Positions 8,578 to 18,485 of a DNA stretch of 64,000 nucleotides are shown here, piece after piece; position 1 is the first letter of the stretch, and each line of letters begins with the position of its first letter. This DNA is from Microvirga sp. BSC39. GTDB lineage: Bacteria; Pseudomonadota; Alphaproteobacteria; Rhizobiales; Beijerinckiaceae. The notes under the pieces are model-generated. The model was given only the letters and a program-made list of their open reading frames with translations, was not told where the DNA came from and did not search any database. The translations under genes were made by a program, and so were the position numbers. The stretch is from NCBI RefSeq assembly GCF_000739015.1, contig NZ_JPUG01000062.1, forward strand, positions 1-64,000, in the 5' to 3' direction.

Positions 8578-9498
8578 ATGGAAATCTTTGTGCAGCAGCT
8601 CATCAACGGGCTGACTCTAGGCTCGATCTACGGCCTCATCGCCATCGGCTACACGATGGTCTTCGGCATCATCGGCATGGTGAACTTCGCCCACGGCGAC
8701 GTCTTCATGCTCTCCGCTTTCATTTCGCTGATCTTCTTCCTGATCCTGACCGCATGGCTCGGGATCTCGTCCGTGGTGTTGGCCCTGTTCTTCGTGCTGA
8801 TCATCGCCATGGTCCTCACCTCCCTGTGGGGCTGGACCGTCGAGCGCATCGCCTACCGGCCCCTGCGCGGCTCGTTCCGCCTGGCGCCGCTGATCTCGGC
8901 CATCGGCGTCTCGATCTTCCTGTCCAACTTCGTTCAGGTGGCCCAGGGCGCGCGCAACAAGCCGACGCCCCCGATGGTCCAGGACGTGATCGTGCTGTTC
9001 CAGGGCGCCAGCGGCTACAATGTCGCCCTCTCCTACAAGCAGATCATCATCATGGCGGTCACGGCGGTGCTGCTGACGATCTTCTGGTACGTCGTCCAGA
9101 AGACATCGCTGGGCCGCGCCCAGCGCGCCTGCGAGCAGGACCGCAAGATGGCCGCTCTGCTGGGCATCAACGTGGACCGGACGATCTCGCTCACCTTCGT
9201 GATCGGCGCGGCCCTCGCCTCGGTCGCCGGCACCATGTACCTCCTGTATTACGGCGTCGTGAGCTTCAGCGACGGCTTCGTGCCGGGCGTGAAGGCCTTT
9301 ACGGCGGCGGTCCTAGGCGGCATCGGCTCGCTCCCGGGGGCGGTTCTGGGCGGCCTCATCATCGGCCTGATCGAAACCTTCTGGTCGGCCTATTTCTCGA
9401 TCGAGTACAAGGACGTGGCCGCGTTCTCGATCCTTGCCATCGTTCTCATCTTCATGCCCTCCGGCATTCTCGGGCGGCCTGAGGTCGAGAAGGTTTAA
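8578..9498 (+). CDS. livH: Branched-chain amino acid ABC transporter permease LivH
   Basis: A 306-residue inner-membrane permease with about eight hydrophobic segments. The opening [20 protein letters not shown], then [13 protein letters not shown], and the C-terminal [17 protein letters not shown] are diagnostic of LivH. It pairs with LivM to form the channel of the Liv importer for Leu/Ile/Val and related amino acids. It is first in the operon, with livM 14 bp downstream. The ATG follows AGGGTAGGAC. The 298 bp upstream hold the divergent promoters; I see only a weak possible -35/-10 (TTGTGG 8451, TAGAGA 8474). Confidence 0.95.
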   Translation: MEIFVQQLINGLTLGSIYGLIAIGYTMVFGIIGMVNFAHGDVFMLSAFISLIFFLILTAWLGISSVVLALFFVLIIAMVLTSLWGWTVERIAYRPLRGSFRLAPLISAIGVSIFLSNFVQVAQGARNKPTPPMVQDVIVLFQGASGYNVALSYKQIIIMAVTAVLLTIFWYVVQKTSLGRAQRACEQDRKMAALLGINVDRTISLTFVIGAALASVAGTMYLLYYGVVSFSDGFVPGVKAFTAAVLGGIGSLPGAVLGGLIIGLIETFWSAYFSIEYKDVAAFSILAIVLIFMPSGILGRPEVEKV

Positions 9499-9512
9499 GG
9501 AGCTTAAACGCT

Positions 9513-10925
9513 ATGAACGCTCCTTCCATCACCACAACGGCCAAGACCAACACCGTGTCGAGGCATTTCGACATGGCCGCGGCCTTCAAGGACGCTCTCA
9601 AGGCCGCCCTGATTACCTTGGGGTTGTCCATCCCGATCCTGGCCTACAAGACCGACCAGAGCGGCGCCGATCTCTTCCTCACGCCCCGCTGGGGCCTGGT
9701 GGCGATCGTCTGCGCCATCGTGTTCGGCCTGCGTCTGGTGCTGCACGCCTTCACGGCATCTCGGGCCTATGCCAGGGCGACCCCGACGTCCCGCCAGGCG
9801 ACGGAACCCGTCCATGCGATGCCGAGCGCGTACCAGCATGTGTCCAGGTTCGCCATTCCGTTCTTCCTCGGGACAGCCGTGGCGTTTCCGGTCCTGATCT
9901 ACCTGATCCAGGGTGGTCTCAACGAGTCGCGCTACTGGGTGGATCTGGGCATCCTGATCCTCACCTACGTGATGCTCGGCTGGGGCCTGAACATCGTGGT
10001 GGGCCTCGCGGGCCTGCTCGATCTGGGCTATGTCGCCTTCTATGCGGTCGGCGCCTATTCCTACGCCCTGCTCTCGACCACGTTCGGCCTGTCCTTCTGG
10101 ATCTGCCTGCCGCTCGCCGGCATCCTGGCGGCCTTCTGGGGCATGATTCTTGGCTTCCCGGTGCTGCGCCTGCGCGGCGACTATCTCGCCATCGTCACGC
10201 TGGCCTTCGGCGAGATCATCCGCCTGGTGCTCATCAACTGGGTCGACCTGACCAACGGCGGCGCCGGCATCTCGTCGATCCCGCGCGCCACCTTCTTCGG
10301 CCTGCCCTTCACGGCCGGCGAAGGCGGGTTCGCAGCCACGTTCGGGCTCGAATTCAACGGCATGCATCGGATGATCTTCCTCTACTATCTCATCCTGGCG
10401 CTGGCTCTCCTGACCAACTTCGTCACCATGCGGCTGCGCAAGCTGCCCGTGGGACGCGCCTGGGAGGCCCTGCGCGAGGACGAGATCGCCTGCCGGTCGC
10501 TGGGCATCAACACCACGAACACCAAGCTGACGGCCTTTGCCATCGGGGCGATGTTCGGCGGCTTCGCAGGTTCGTTCTTCGCGGTTCGCCAGGGCTTCGT
10601 CTCTCCGGAAAGCTTCAACTTCCTCGAATCCGCGATCATCCTGGCCATCGTGGTCATGGGCGGCATGGGTTCGCAGATTGGCGTGGCCATTGCGGCCATC
10701 GTGCTCGTCGGGGGCCCCGAGGTCCTGCGCAATCTCACCTTCCTCCAGTCCGTCTTCGGCTCGGGCTTCGACCCGAACGAATACCGCCTGCTGCTCTTCG
10801 GAATGGGCATGGTGGCGATGATGGTCTGGCGTCCGCGCGGCCTGATCTCGGAACGTGAACCCTCAGTGATCTTGAAAGAGCGCAAGGCCATCTCCGGCTC
10901 GCTCGTGAAGGAAGGACACGGCTAA
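9513..10925 (+). CDS. livM: Branched-chain amino acid ABC transporter permease LivM
   Basis: A 470-residue permease with an N-terminal extension of about 90 residues before the conserved core. The core contains [48 protein letters not shown] and [15 protein letters not shown]. These are hallmarks of LivM proteins, which form the second half of the transport channel. It is somewhat longer than E. coli LivM (about 425). Its stop codon overlaps the livG start (TAATG), so translation of the two is coupled. Confidence 0.95.
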   Translation: MNAPSITTTAKTNTVSRHFDMAAAFKDALKAALITLGLSIPILAYKTDQSGADLFLTPRWGLVAIVCAIVFGLRLVLHAFTASRAYARATPTSRQATEPVHAMPSAYQHVSRFAIPFFLGTAVAFPVLIYLIQGGLNESRYWVDLGILILTYVMLGWGLNIVVGLAGLLDLGYVAFYAVGAYSYALLSTTFGLSFWICLPLAGILAAFWGMILGFPVLRLRGDYLAIVTLAFGEIIRLVLINWVDLTNGGAGISSIPRATFFGLPFTAGEGGFAATFGLEFNGMHRMIFLYYLILALALLTNFVTMRLRKLPVGRAWEALREDEIACRSLGINTTNTKLTAFAIGAMFGGFAGSFFAVRQGFVSPESFNFLESAIILAIVVMGGMGSQIGVAIAAIVLVGGPEVLRNLTFLQSVFGSGFDPNEYRLLLFGMGMVAMMVWRPRGLISEREPSVILKERKAISGSLVKEGHG

Positions 10926-11763
10926 TGCGCTGGCTGCAGGATCCCATCCTCGACGTACAGCATCTCACGATGCGCTTCGGCGGCCTCGTGGCCGTCAACG
11001 ACCTCTCCTTCAAGGCCGGGCGCGGCGAAATCACCGCGCTCATCGGCCCGAACGGAGCCGGCAAGACCACGGTCTTCAACTGCATCACCGGCTTCTACAA
11101 GCCCACAGAGGGCATGATCGCCCTGCGCAAGCCGGACGGCTCGCACCTGCTCCTGGAGCGGCTGCCGGGGTACGACATCAACTGGAAGGGCAAGGTGGCC
11201 CGTACCTTCCAGAACATCCGCCTGTTCTCCGGCATGACCCTGCTCGAGAACCTGCTGGTGGCGCAGCACAACCCGCTGATGATCGCCTCCGGCTTCACTT
11301 TCATGGGCGTTCTCGGCATCGGCGGCTACCGCAAGGCCGAGAAGGAAGCCATCGAGAAGGCCAAGTTCTGGCTGGAGAAGACCCGCCTGATCCACCGGGC
11401 CGACGAACCGGCGGGCGACCTGCCCTACGGGGACCAGCGCCGCCTGGAGATCGCCCGCGCCATGTGCACCGACCCGCTCCTGCTCTGCCTGGACGAGCCG
11501 GCCGCCGGCCTCAACCCGCGCGAGTCCCTGGAGCTGAACCAGCTCCTGCTCTCGATCCGCGATGAGCAGGGCACCTCGATCCTTCTGATCGAGCACGACA
11601 TGTCGGTGGTGATGGAAATCTCCGACCACGTGGTCGTGCTGGATTACGGCGTCAAGATCTCGGACGGCCTGCCCGTCGAGGTCAGGAACGATCCCAAGGT
11701 CATCGCCGCCTATCTCGGCGTGGCCGACGACGAGGTCGAGAAGGTCGAAGCGGAGATCGGCCT

Positions 11764-11767
<4 letters not shown>
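10925..11767 (+). CDS. livG: Branched-chain amino acid ABC transporter ATPase LivG
   Basis: A 280-residue ABC ATPase with Walker A GPNGAGKT, a signature region DLPYGDQRRLEIARAM (the LivG form in place of LSGGQ), and Walker B LLCLDEPAAGLNP. The C-terminal DYGVKISDGLP motif is also typical. It energises LivHM on the cytoplasmic side with LivF. It overlaps livM at its start and livF at its end (ATGA), in a tightly coupled operon. Confidence 0.95.
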
Positions 11768-12539
<772 letters not shown>

Positions 12540-12540
<1 letters not shown>

Positions 12541-12902
12541 TGCAGGGCATCCTTTACGAAGAGCCGTCGTTCTGGCTCTTTCTTCTGATCACCGTGATCA
12601 TGGGCGGCTGGGCGGCCTGGATGACCGGCCGGGCCATCGCGCTCACCTGGCGCCCCTTCTGGACCCTGATCCTCTACCTGTTCATCCTGGGTGCGGCGGT
12701 GCGCTTCATCCACTTCGCCCTGTTCGGCGGAACCCTGCTGTCGATCCACTACTATGCGATCGACACGATCGTCCTGCTGATTATCGGGGCCCTGGGCTTC
12801 CAGTACCGCCGCGCCCGCATGATGACCACGCAGTACCGCTGGCTCTACGAGCGGACCGGGCCGTTTTCCTGGCGGGAAAAGGCTTCTGCTACCAAGGGCT
12901 AA
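12540..12902 (+). CDS. Small membrane protein of the liv operon (DUF6867-like)
   Basis: A 120-residue membrane protein with three hydrophobic segments (FWLFLLITVIMGGWAAWM, FWTLILYLFILGAAVRF, IDTIVLLIIGALGFQY) and a basic tail. It overlaps livF by one base, so it is almost certainly co-translated with the importer. Genes of this type occupy the same place in liv operons of many Hyphomicrobiales. No function is established; by position it may be an accessory subunit or assembly factor of LivHMGF. Confidence 0.75.
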
Positions 12903-12958
12903 GCTAAAAAGATTCCCAGGTGACATCCGCTTAAAAACAAGCATGATGTTCCGCGGAA

Positions 12959-13003
12959 GGCGGGGGTAACCCCGCCAAACCGGCCCCACGAGGAAGAGGG
13001 GCC
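12959..13003 (+). promoter_or_regulatory. Two tandem hairpins before livK
   Basis: GGCGGGG and CCCCGCC pair around GTAA (12959-12976), and GGCCCC pairs with GGGGCC around a 10-base loop (12982-13003). Neither is followed by a U-tract. They lie in the 128-bp gap between the DUF6867-like gene and livK. This placement suits an mRNA processing or stabilising element that lets the abundant binding protein be made in excess of the membrane parts. Confidence 0.5.
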
Positions 13004-13030
13004 TATAAAACCACCCAGAGGAGTGACCTC

Positions 13031-14158
13031 ATGAAGAAATTGCTGTTGACCGGCGTGGCGCTTGGTCTTGGCCTCGCCTTCTCCAGCGCTGCCAGCGCCC
13101 AGATCAAGATCGGCGTTGCTGGCCCCATCACCGGCCCGAACGCGGCCTTCGGCGCCCAGCTGAAGAACGGCGTCGAGCAGGCTGTCGAAGACATCAACGC
13201 AGCTGGCGGCATCAATGGCCAGAAGCTGCAGATCGTCGTCGGCGACGACGTCTCCGACCCCAAGCAGGGCGTGTCGGTGGCCAACAAGTTCGCCGCTGAA
13301 GGCGTGAAGATGGTCGTCGGCCACTTCAACTCTGGCGTGTCGATCCCTGCCTCGCAGGTCTACGAGGAAGCCGGCATCGTTCAGATCACCCCGGCCTCGA
13401 CGAACCCGCAGTTCACCGAGCGCGGCATGTGGAACACCTTCCGCACCTGCGGTCGCGACGACCAGCAGGGCGCTGTCGCAGGCGGCTACCTCGCCGACAA
13501 GTTCAAGGGCAAGAAGGTTGCCGTCGTCCACGACAAGACCCCGTACGGAAAGGGCCTTGCCGACGAGACCCAGAAGGCCATGAACGCAAAGGGCCTGAAG
13601 GAAGTCGTCTATGAAGGCGTGAACCCGGGCGAGAAGGACTACTCCGCGCTCGTGTCGAAGCTGAAGCAGGCTGGCGTTGACGTCGTCTACTTCGGCGGCC
13701 TCCACACGGAAGCAGGCCTCATCATCCGCCAGATGCGCGACCAGGGCCTGAATGCCCCGCTCATGTCGGGTGACGGCATCGTGTCGGCCGAGTTCACCTC
13801 GATCGCCGGCCCGGGCGCCGAAGGCACCCTGATGACCTTCGCTCCCGATCCGCGCAAGAACCCGAACGCGAAGGACGTGGTGGCCAAGTTCAAGGCCAAG
13901 AACTACGAGCCGGAAGCCTACACCCTGTACTCCTACGCTGCGGCCCAGATCCTGGCCGAGGCTGCGAAGCAGGCTGGCGGCACCGACGGCAAGAAGATGT
14001 CCGACGCCATGAAGGCCGGTAAGCCCTTCAAGACCGTCATCGGCGACATCTCCTTCGACAAGAAGGGCGACATCACCCGTCCGGACTACATCATGTACGT
14101 CTGGAAGAAGGGCGCCGACGGCAAGATCGACTACACCGGCAACGAACTCGCCATGTAA
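13031..14158 (+). CDS. livK: Branched-chain amino acid ABC transporter substrate-binding protein
   Basis: A 375-residue periplasmic binding protein. The signal peptide MKKLLLTGVALGLGLAF ends at SAASAQ. The mature protein begins IKIGVAGPITGPNAAFGAQL, typical of Leu/Ile/Val-binding proteins, and contains GHFNSGVSIPASQVYEEAG and VVHDKTPYGKGLADE, which line the ligand cleft in relatives. A strong GAGGAG site precedes the ATG. It is last in the liv cluster and followed by a textbook terminator. Whether it is closer to LivK or LivJ cannot be judged by eye. Confidence 0.93.
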   Translation: MKKLLLTGVALGLGLAFSSAASAQIKIGVAGPITGPNAAFGAQLKNGVEQAVEDINAAGGINGQKLQIVVGDDVSDPKQGVSVANKFAAEGVKMVVGHFNSGVSIPASQVYEEAGIVQITPASTNPQFTERGMWNTFRTCGRDDQQGAVAGGYLADKFKGKKVAVVHDKTPYGKGLADETQKAMNAKGLKEVVYEGVNPGEKDYSALVSKLKQAGVDVVYFGGLHTEAGLIIRQMRDQGLNAPLMSGDGIVSAEFTSIAGPGAEGTLMTFAPDPRKNPNAKDVVAKFKAKNYEPEAYTLYSYAAAQILAEAAKQAGGTDGKKMSDAMKAGKPFKTVIGDISFDKKGDITRPDYIMYVWKKGADGKIDYTGNELAM

Positions 14159-14184
14159 TCGACCGGCCAAAAGCCGAATTCAGG

Positions 14185-14214
14185 AACCCGCCCTGGCAAC
14201 AGGGCGGGTTTTCT
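14185..14214 (+). terminator. Intrinsic terminator of the liv operon
   Basis: AACCCGCCCT and AGGGCGGGTT form a perfect 10-bp stem around GGCAAC, followed by TTC and then T-rich sequence. It starts 26 bp after the livK stop. Confidence 0.85.
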
Positions 14215-14284
14215 TATGAAGATCCTCGCCCGAGAGGTAGCCGATAGGAAGCTGGGGCTTTCCGATCTCCACGGATACGATTCA

Positions 14285-14375
14285 GCGTCATGGCCGGGCT
14301 CGTCCCGGCCACCTCGGTTGGAAAAGCGCAACGCCTTGCAAATCGAGATCACCGGCACAAGGCCGGCGATGACGC
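14285..14375. repeat. Intergenic palindromic repeat, GCGTCAT-ended
   Basis: The block is bounded by GCGTCAT and ATGACGC. Inside are ATGGCCGGGCTCGTCCCGGCCA and, further on, a second smaller hairpin (CCGGCACAAGGCCGG). It belongs to the same style of repeat as those at 31491, 55921 and 62100. Confidence 0.6.
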
Positions 14376-14415
14376 GGGAAGCGAATTTCCAACCGGTCTC
14401 TCAAGAAAGGTGACC

Positions 14416-14796
14416 ATGCCCAGCCTCACCCTCTCCCTGCTCGCAGATTCTTACGCCGTCTGCCGCTTTCCAACTGGTACCCCGGTCACGCCGCCCGAGC
14501 CCGGAGCCTTCTCGCTCCTCGTGCAGGCCATCGAGGAGACGACTCTCGTCTGCCCGCTCCACCAGGCACCTCCGGGGGTGGAAACCGATGCAGGCTGGCG
14601 GTGCTTTCGGATCGTGCAGAGCTTCGACTTCGGCGTGCCGGGGATCCTCGCCTCCGTGCTCGACCCTTTGGCAGGAGCCGGCATCGGCATCTTCGCCACC
14701 TCGACCTTCAGCACCGATTACGTGCTGGTGAAGGAGCAGGATGTGGATCGCGCCATGGAAGCCCTGCGGGCGGCAGGGCACCGGGTCGGGGTCTGA
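14416..14796 (+). CDS. ACT-domain protein
   Basis: A 126-residue protein with two ACT-like halves. The second half, DFGVPGILASVLDPLAGAGI followed by STFSTDYVLVKEQDVDRAMEAL, is the classic ACT fold pattern. Single ACT proteins bind amino acids and act as sensors. GAAAGG lies five bases before the ATG. The frame is open further upstream into the repeat, which I exclude. It converges with the DUF1203 gene two bases away. Nearness to the liv operon fits amino acid sensing, but this is only positional. Confidence 0.75.
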   Translation: MPSLTLSLLADSYAVCRFPTGTPVTPPEPGAFSLLVQAIEETTLVCPLHQAPPGVETDAGWRCFRIVQSFDFGVPGILASVLDPLAGAGIGIFATSTFSTDYVLVKEQDVDRAMEALRAAGHRVGV

Positions 14797-14798
14797 GC

Positions 14799-15266
14799 TC
14801 AGGCCCGCTCGATCCGCGCCGCGAAGCACCCGCGTCGGGCAAAGTGGGCATCCACATGCGCAACCTCGGGGTTGGCGAGAAACCTCTCGATCAGGCTCAC
14901 CACCTCCGCGCCCTCGCCTACCTCCGCATCGACGATGAAGGCATCGGCGTCATAGGCGCGTAGGGACAGCAGCCGGTCCTGCAGCATCGGCGGCAGCTCG
15001 CCTCGATAGCTCCCCGTCCTGGCGGAGCGGCTGACGAAGATCGGCCCGGCCGAGCGGTATGGCGAGCCAGGGTTCGTCTGGTGAGCATGGTTGAGCAGCA
15101 GAAGCTCCTCGCCCTCTTCGACCCGCTTCAGGGCAACCCGGCAGGGATACATGTCGGAGGCATCAGCGACGACCCGCTTGGCCCCGAGAGAATCCAGAGC
15201 GGCTTCATCGAGCTGGAACAACTTTGCGAAGGGTTCGGCATCGAGGCCGCGGATCTGAAACGTCAT
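14799..15266 (-). CDS. DUF1203 family protein
   Basis: A 155-residue protein with MYPCRVALKRVEEGEELLLL followed by NHAHQTNPGSPYRSAGPIFV, the conserved core of DUF1203, and a C-terminal VAHVDAHFARRGCFAARIERA segment. The function is unknown. The ATG at 15266 follows AGGAGATC, a strong ribosome-binding site; I therefore exclude the open frame upstream. Confidence 0.8.
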   Translation of the reverse strand: MTFQIRGLDAEPFAKLFQLDEAALDSLGAKRVVADASDMYPCRVALKRVEEGEELLLLNHAHQTNPGSPYRSAGPIFVSRSARTGSYRGELPPMLQDRLLSLRAYDADAFIVDAEVGEGAEVVSLIERFLANPEVAHVDAHFARRGCFAARIERA

Positions 15267-15338
15267 GGGTGATCTCCTGTAAGAGACCGCCAGCATGCCA
15301 AGGCCGCCGCGGGTCAACGACCCGATTCCTGCGCAGAC

Positions 15339-16067
15339 TTATCCAAGACGCCCGAGTGCCGGGAAGGTCTCCAGGAGCCAGAACGACATGTTGGTGATCC
15401 AGCCGGTGAGAAACGCGATGCCGGTCAGGACGAGGAGGACGCCCATGGTCTTCTCGATCAGCACGAACCGGGAGCGCACCCGCTTGAGAAGGGCCACGAA
15501 GGGCTTCATGGCGAAAGCGGCGAGCAGGAACGGAATGCCTAAGCCGGCCGAATAGGCGGCCAGCAGCAGGGCGCCCTGGGACACGCTGTCCTCCGAACCC
15601 GCCACGGTGAGGATCGCGGCCAGAACCGGGCCGATGCAGGGGGTCCAGCCGAAGGCGAAGGCCAAGCCCATCAAGTAGGCGCCCCAAAGCCCCACGGGCC
15701 GGGTCACGCTGAAGCGCGCCTCCCGGTAGAACAGGCCGATTCGGAACAGCCCGAGGAAGTGCAGGCCCATGACGATGATGGCAATGCCCGCCACGGTGCT
15801 CAGGACATCGAGGTATTGCCGGATCACCTGACCCAGAGCGGACGCGGTGGCGCCGAGCAGCACGAACACGGTCGAGAAGCCCGCCACGAACAGCAGCGCC
15901 GCCAGAACCGCCCTCCTCCGGACGGCGCGGTCGTCGCCTGCGCTCAATTGGTCAAAGGTGGTGCCGGCGAGAAACGACAGATAAGGCGGCACCAGCGGCA
16001 GAACGCAGGGGCTCAAAAAACTGATGAGCCCGCCAAGGGCCGCGGCCGGAAAGGAGACGCTGAGCAT
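15339..16067 (-). CDS. ccdA: Cytochrome c biogenesis protein CcdA (thiol-disulfide transporter)
   Basis: A 242-residue membrane protein with six hydrophobic helices. It has the two conserved half-sites of CcdA, LSPCVLPLVPPYL and GWTPCIGPVLAAIL, with the reactive cysteines. CcdA passes electrons from cytoplasmic thioredoxin to periplasmic thiol proteins for cytochrome c maturation. I chose ATG 16067 because upstream sequence matches nothing and runs into a REP-like palindrome. No other cytochrome maturation genes are near. Confidence 0.88.
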   Translation of the reverse strand: MLSVSFPAAALGGLISFLSPCVLPLVPPYLSFLAGTTFDQLSAGDDRAVRRRAVLAALLFVAGFSTVFVLLGATASALGQVIRQYLDVLSTVAGIAIIVMGLHFLGLFRIGLFYREARFSVTRPVGLWGAYLMGLAFAFGWTPCIGPVLAAILTVAGSEDSVSQGALLLAAYSAGLGIPFLLAAFAMKPFVALLKRVRSRFVLIEKTMGVLLVLTGIAFLTGWITNMSFWLLETFPALGRLG

Positions 16068-16080
16068 GACAAGCCTTTTA

Positions 16081-16128
16081 GAGCATCGTGCGGAAAAGTG
16101 GATCCGGTTTTCTGCGTCAACGATGCTC
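16081..16128. repeat. REP-like palindrome, AAAGTG family, copy 2
   Basis: GAGCATCGT and ACGATGCTC form a perfect 9-bp outer stem, with GCGGAAAAGTGG and CCGGTTTTCTGCG pairing within. It sits between the divergent ccdA and peptidase genes, 14 bp from the ccdA start. Copies at 4971 and 55267 have the same edge and core. Confidence 0.7.
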
Positions 16129-16227
16129 TCATCCGATGCTTTAGCCCGTCGCCCCTGTCTTAGAAAGCCGCTGAAACGCCGCTTCTCCAGCTTGTGAAGA
16201 GACCCGGTTTCCGGTTTGCTTAAGGTC

Positions 16228-17232
16228 ATGACCAAAAGCCGCAATCTCATCACCGACGTGGCAGGCCTGCGCATCGGCAATGCCCATGACGCGACGCTCG
16301 GCTCCGGCGTCACCGTGGCCTTGTTTGACGAGCCTGCCGTCGCCTCGTGCTTTGCCATGGGCGGAGCGCCCGCCACACGCGAGACCGATCTGCTCGACCC
16401 CGACAAGATGGTGCCCGGCATCCATGGCGTCGTCCTTTCCGGCGGATCGGCCTTCGGGCTCGGTGCGGCGGGGGGTGTTCAGGCCTATCTCAGGGAACAG
16501 GGGATCGGCTTTGCCGTCCGGGAGGCTCTCGTCCCCATCGTGTGCCAAGCCTCCAGCTTCGATCTCATCAACGGCGGGAACAAGGACTGGGGCCGCTATC
16601 CGCCCTATCGCGAGCTCGGATATGAGGCCGCGGAACAGGCCGGGCCTGACTTCGATCTCGGCACCGCAGGCGGCGGCTATGGTGCAACCACAGCCAACCT
16701 GAAGGGCGGGCTCGGCTCGGCCAGTACCGCCACCTCCTCCGGACATACGGTCGGGGCGCTCGTGGTCGTGAATGCCGTCGCCTCAGCGGTGATCGGGAAT
16801 GGCCCGCATTTCTGGGCCAGCGCCCATGAGGAGGGCAGCGAGTTCGGCGGGCTGGGGTTTCCCTCACATGTCGGTCCCGAGATGCGCTCGCTCATCTGGA
16901 AGGGCGGACCTCAGCCGGCCACGACCATCGCGCTGGTCGCCACCGATGCGGTGCTGACGAAGGCGCAGGCCAAGCGCCTTGCCATCGCGTCCCATGCGGG
17001 CCTCGCCCGGGGTTTGCGCTTCTCCCACGCCCTGTTCGATGGCGACACGATCTTTGCCGCCGCCACCGGGCGCAAAGCCTTGCGGGACGAGGCGGCAGAG
17101 TTCACGGAAATCATCGCCCTGGCCGCCGATTGCCTGACCCGCGCCATTGCCCGTGGCGTCTACGAGGCCACGGCCTTGCCCTATCCCGGTGCGCAACCGG
17201 CCTGGAGAGACCTGTTCGGGAAAAGTGGTTGA
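16228..17232 (+). CDS. P1 family peptidase (DmpA/NylC-like, family S58)
   Basis: A 334-residue self-cleaving hydrolase of the DmpA/P1 family. It contains ITDVAGLRIGNAHD, GIHGVVLSGGSAFGL, GGYGATTANLKGGLGSAS and PATTIALVATDAVLTKAQA. In relatives the precursor cuts itself before a Ser or Thr that becomes the nucleophile. By alignment with NylC-type enzymes this would be the Thr in the PATTIALVATDA stretch, but this is inferred. Family members cleave N-terminal amino acids from amides or short oligomers. A TTG at 16216 is an alternative start. Its stop lies two bases from the convergent LuxR-like gene. Confidence 0.8.
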   Translation: MTKSRNLITDVAGLRIGNAHDATLGSGVTVALFDEPAVASCFAMGGAPATRETDLLDPDKMVPGIHGVVLSGGSAFGLGAAGGVQAYLREQGIGFAVREALVPIVCQASSFDLINGGNKDWGRYPPYRELGYEAAEQAGPDFDLGTAGGGYGATTANLKGGLGSASTATSSGHTVGALVVVNAVASAVIGNGPHFWASAHEEGSEFGGLGFPSHVGPEMRSLIWKGGPQPATTIALVATDAVLTKAQAKRLAIASHAGLARGLRFSHALFDGDTIFAAATGRKALRDEAAEFTEIIALAADCLTRAIARGVYEATALPYPGAQPAWRDLFGKSG

Positions 17233-17234
17233 GG

Positions 17235-18359
17235 CTAGTGCAGCGCCGCTCCCCCTGTGGCGGAGGGGTACCCGGGATCTTGGCTGAGCCGCCACAGGAA
17301 ACCCGCCACACGGGCTTCGAGACCATCCTGGGCTCGTCCGAGCGTACGATCCAGAACGGCCTGTACATTCTCGGTAGACGCCAGAAGAGCAGCAGCCAGC
17401 CGCGGGGACGCCGCGGCGACGAGCCTTGCCCAGTGCTGAGCCTCGCCGGCATCAATGACGAACCGGGTCCGCACCAGATCCATGAGCCTGTTCTCCGAAG
17501 GAGCCGGCTGGATCATGAGCAACGTGCTGTCGCAGCCGAACAGATCCTGGGCCGCACCGCGCATGGGAATCAGATAAGCGACCGCCGGCCCCTGCTCCTC
17601 TGTGGCCGGAAGAGGAATGGGACCGCGGAGCTGGTCAAACTGCCCAGCCGTGATGCGTTCAAGGCTCTCGCTCAGGGTTCGTTGAGCCGCAGCATCCGCA
17701 AATGCAATCTGATCCCTCCCAGTCATAGAGACCTGCGACAACCGGGACTCCATAGCCTGATTGCAAGCAAGAAGGCGACCGTTCCGGGTGAGAACCGCTG
17801 CGGGAGTGTCGAGGAACTGCAACGCAGCGACCGTTGATCGCGCTTGCCGCAATCCAATCTTTGTGAAGAGGAGAGCTGCACGTGCAAGGTGTGGCCGCAG
17901 CTGGTTGAGTCTCCTCCTCACTTCCCGTTCGAGAGGCCCTTGGTGATAGGAACGCTCAAAACGCAAGCAGACCCGACCTCCGCCAGGGATTTGCATAAGT
18001 GCACCGGCTGACCAACCGCCCCCCCGCGGACGGTGGAAGTCACGGTACATAGGCACCGAATCGAGCTCGCTGAGGGTAAAGATGTCTGTTTCATCGAAGA
18101 AATGTAGGCGTTTTCGCTGGATGCCGCGATCGGCCCATACATTTCTCAAATCCCAGCCTTCGGCATACCAGTCACAGAGAAATGTTTGGTAGCCCTCTGT
18201 AGCCACCCAGGTTCTTTCACCTCTACCGTTTGAGGCGACGACAAACCCACTGTGAGATCCCGCGACAGCGGAAATCTGCTCAAGAACCTGGAGCCACCGT
18301 TCGGGGAAGACCGCCGCTTCGTATATATTATTGATAAGCGTTAGGTCGCTTCCCCTCAT
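17235..18359 (-). CDS. LuxR-like regulator with a worn or missing helix-turn-helix
   Basis: A 374-residue protein. The first 180 residues (LINNIYEAAVFPERWLQVLE, then GYQTFLCDWYAEGWDLRN and MYRDFHRPRG) match the N-terminal half of LuxR-type regulators found in Hyphomicrobiales, followed by a PAS-like block (DTPAAVLTRNGRLLACNQAM). Where those proteins have the LuxR helix-turn-helix, this one has FVIDAGEAQHWARLVAAASP and later sequence that keeps only the helical pattern and lacks the T-V-R-x-H recognition residues. It may no longer bind DNA, or it may bind differently. The ATG has a GGGGGAG site just upstream. Confidence 0.6.
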   Translation of the reverse strand: MRGSDLTLINNIYEAAVFPERWLQVLEQISAVAGSHSGFVVASNGRGERTWVATEGYQTFLCDWYAEGWDLRNVWADRGIQRKRLHFFDETDIFTLSELDSVPMYRDFHRPRGGGWSAGALMQIPGGGRVCLRFERSYHQGPLEREVRRRLNQLRPHLARAALLFTKIGLRQARSTVAALQFLDTPAAVLTRNGRLLACNQAMESRLSQVSMTGRDQIAFADAAAQRTLSESLERITAGQFDQLRGPIPLPATEEQGPAVAYLIPMRGAAQDLFGCDSTLLMIQPAPSENRLMDLVRTRFVIDAGEAQHWARLVAAASPRLAAALLASTENVQAVLDRTLGRAQDGLEARVAGFLWRLSQDPGYPSATGGAALH

Positions 18360-18485
18360 TCACTCCCCCTTCGACGTTGGGGAGGATCATAAAAGCTTTA
18401 ACCTCTCATTCAAGAACTTCCCCCTCCGAATGGATAGTATTTCACCCAGGTTGGGCGGCAATCAGAAGGGAAACGCAAAAGCCGT

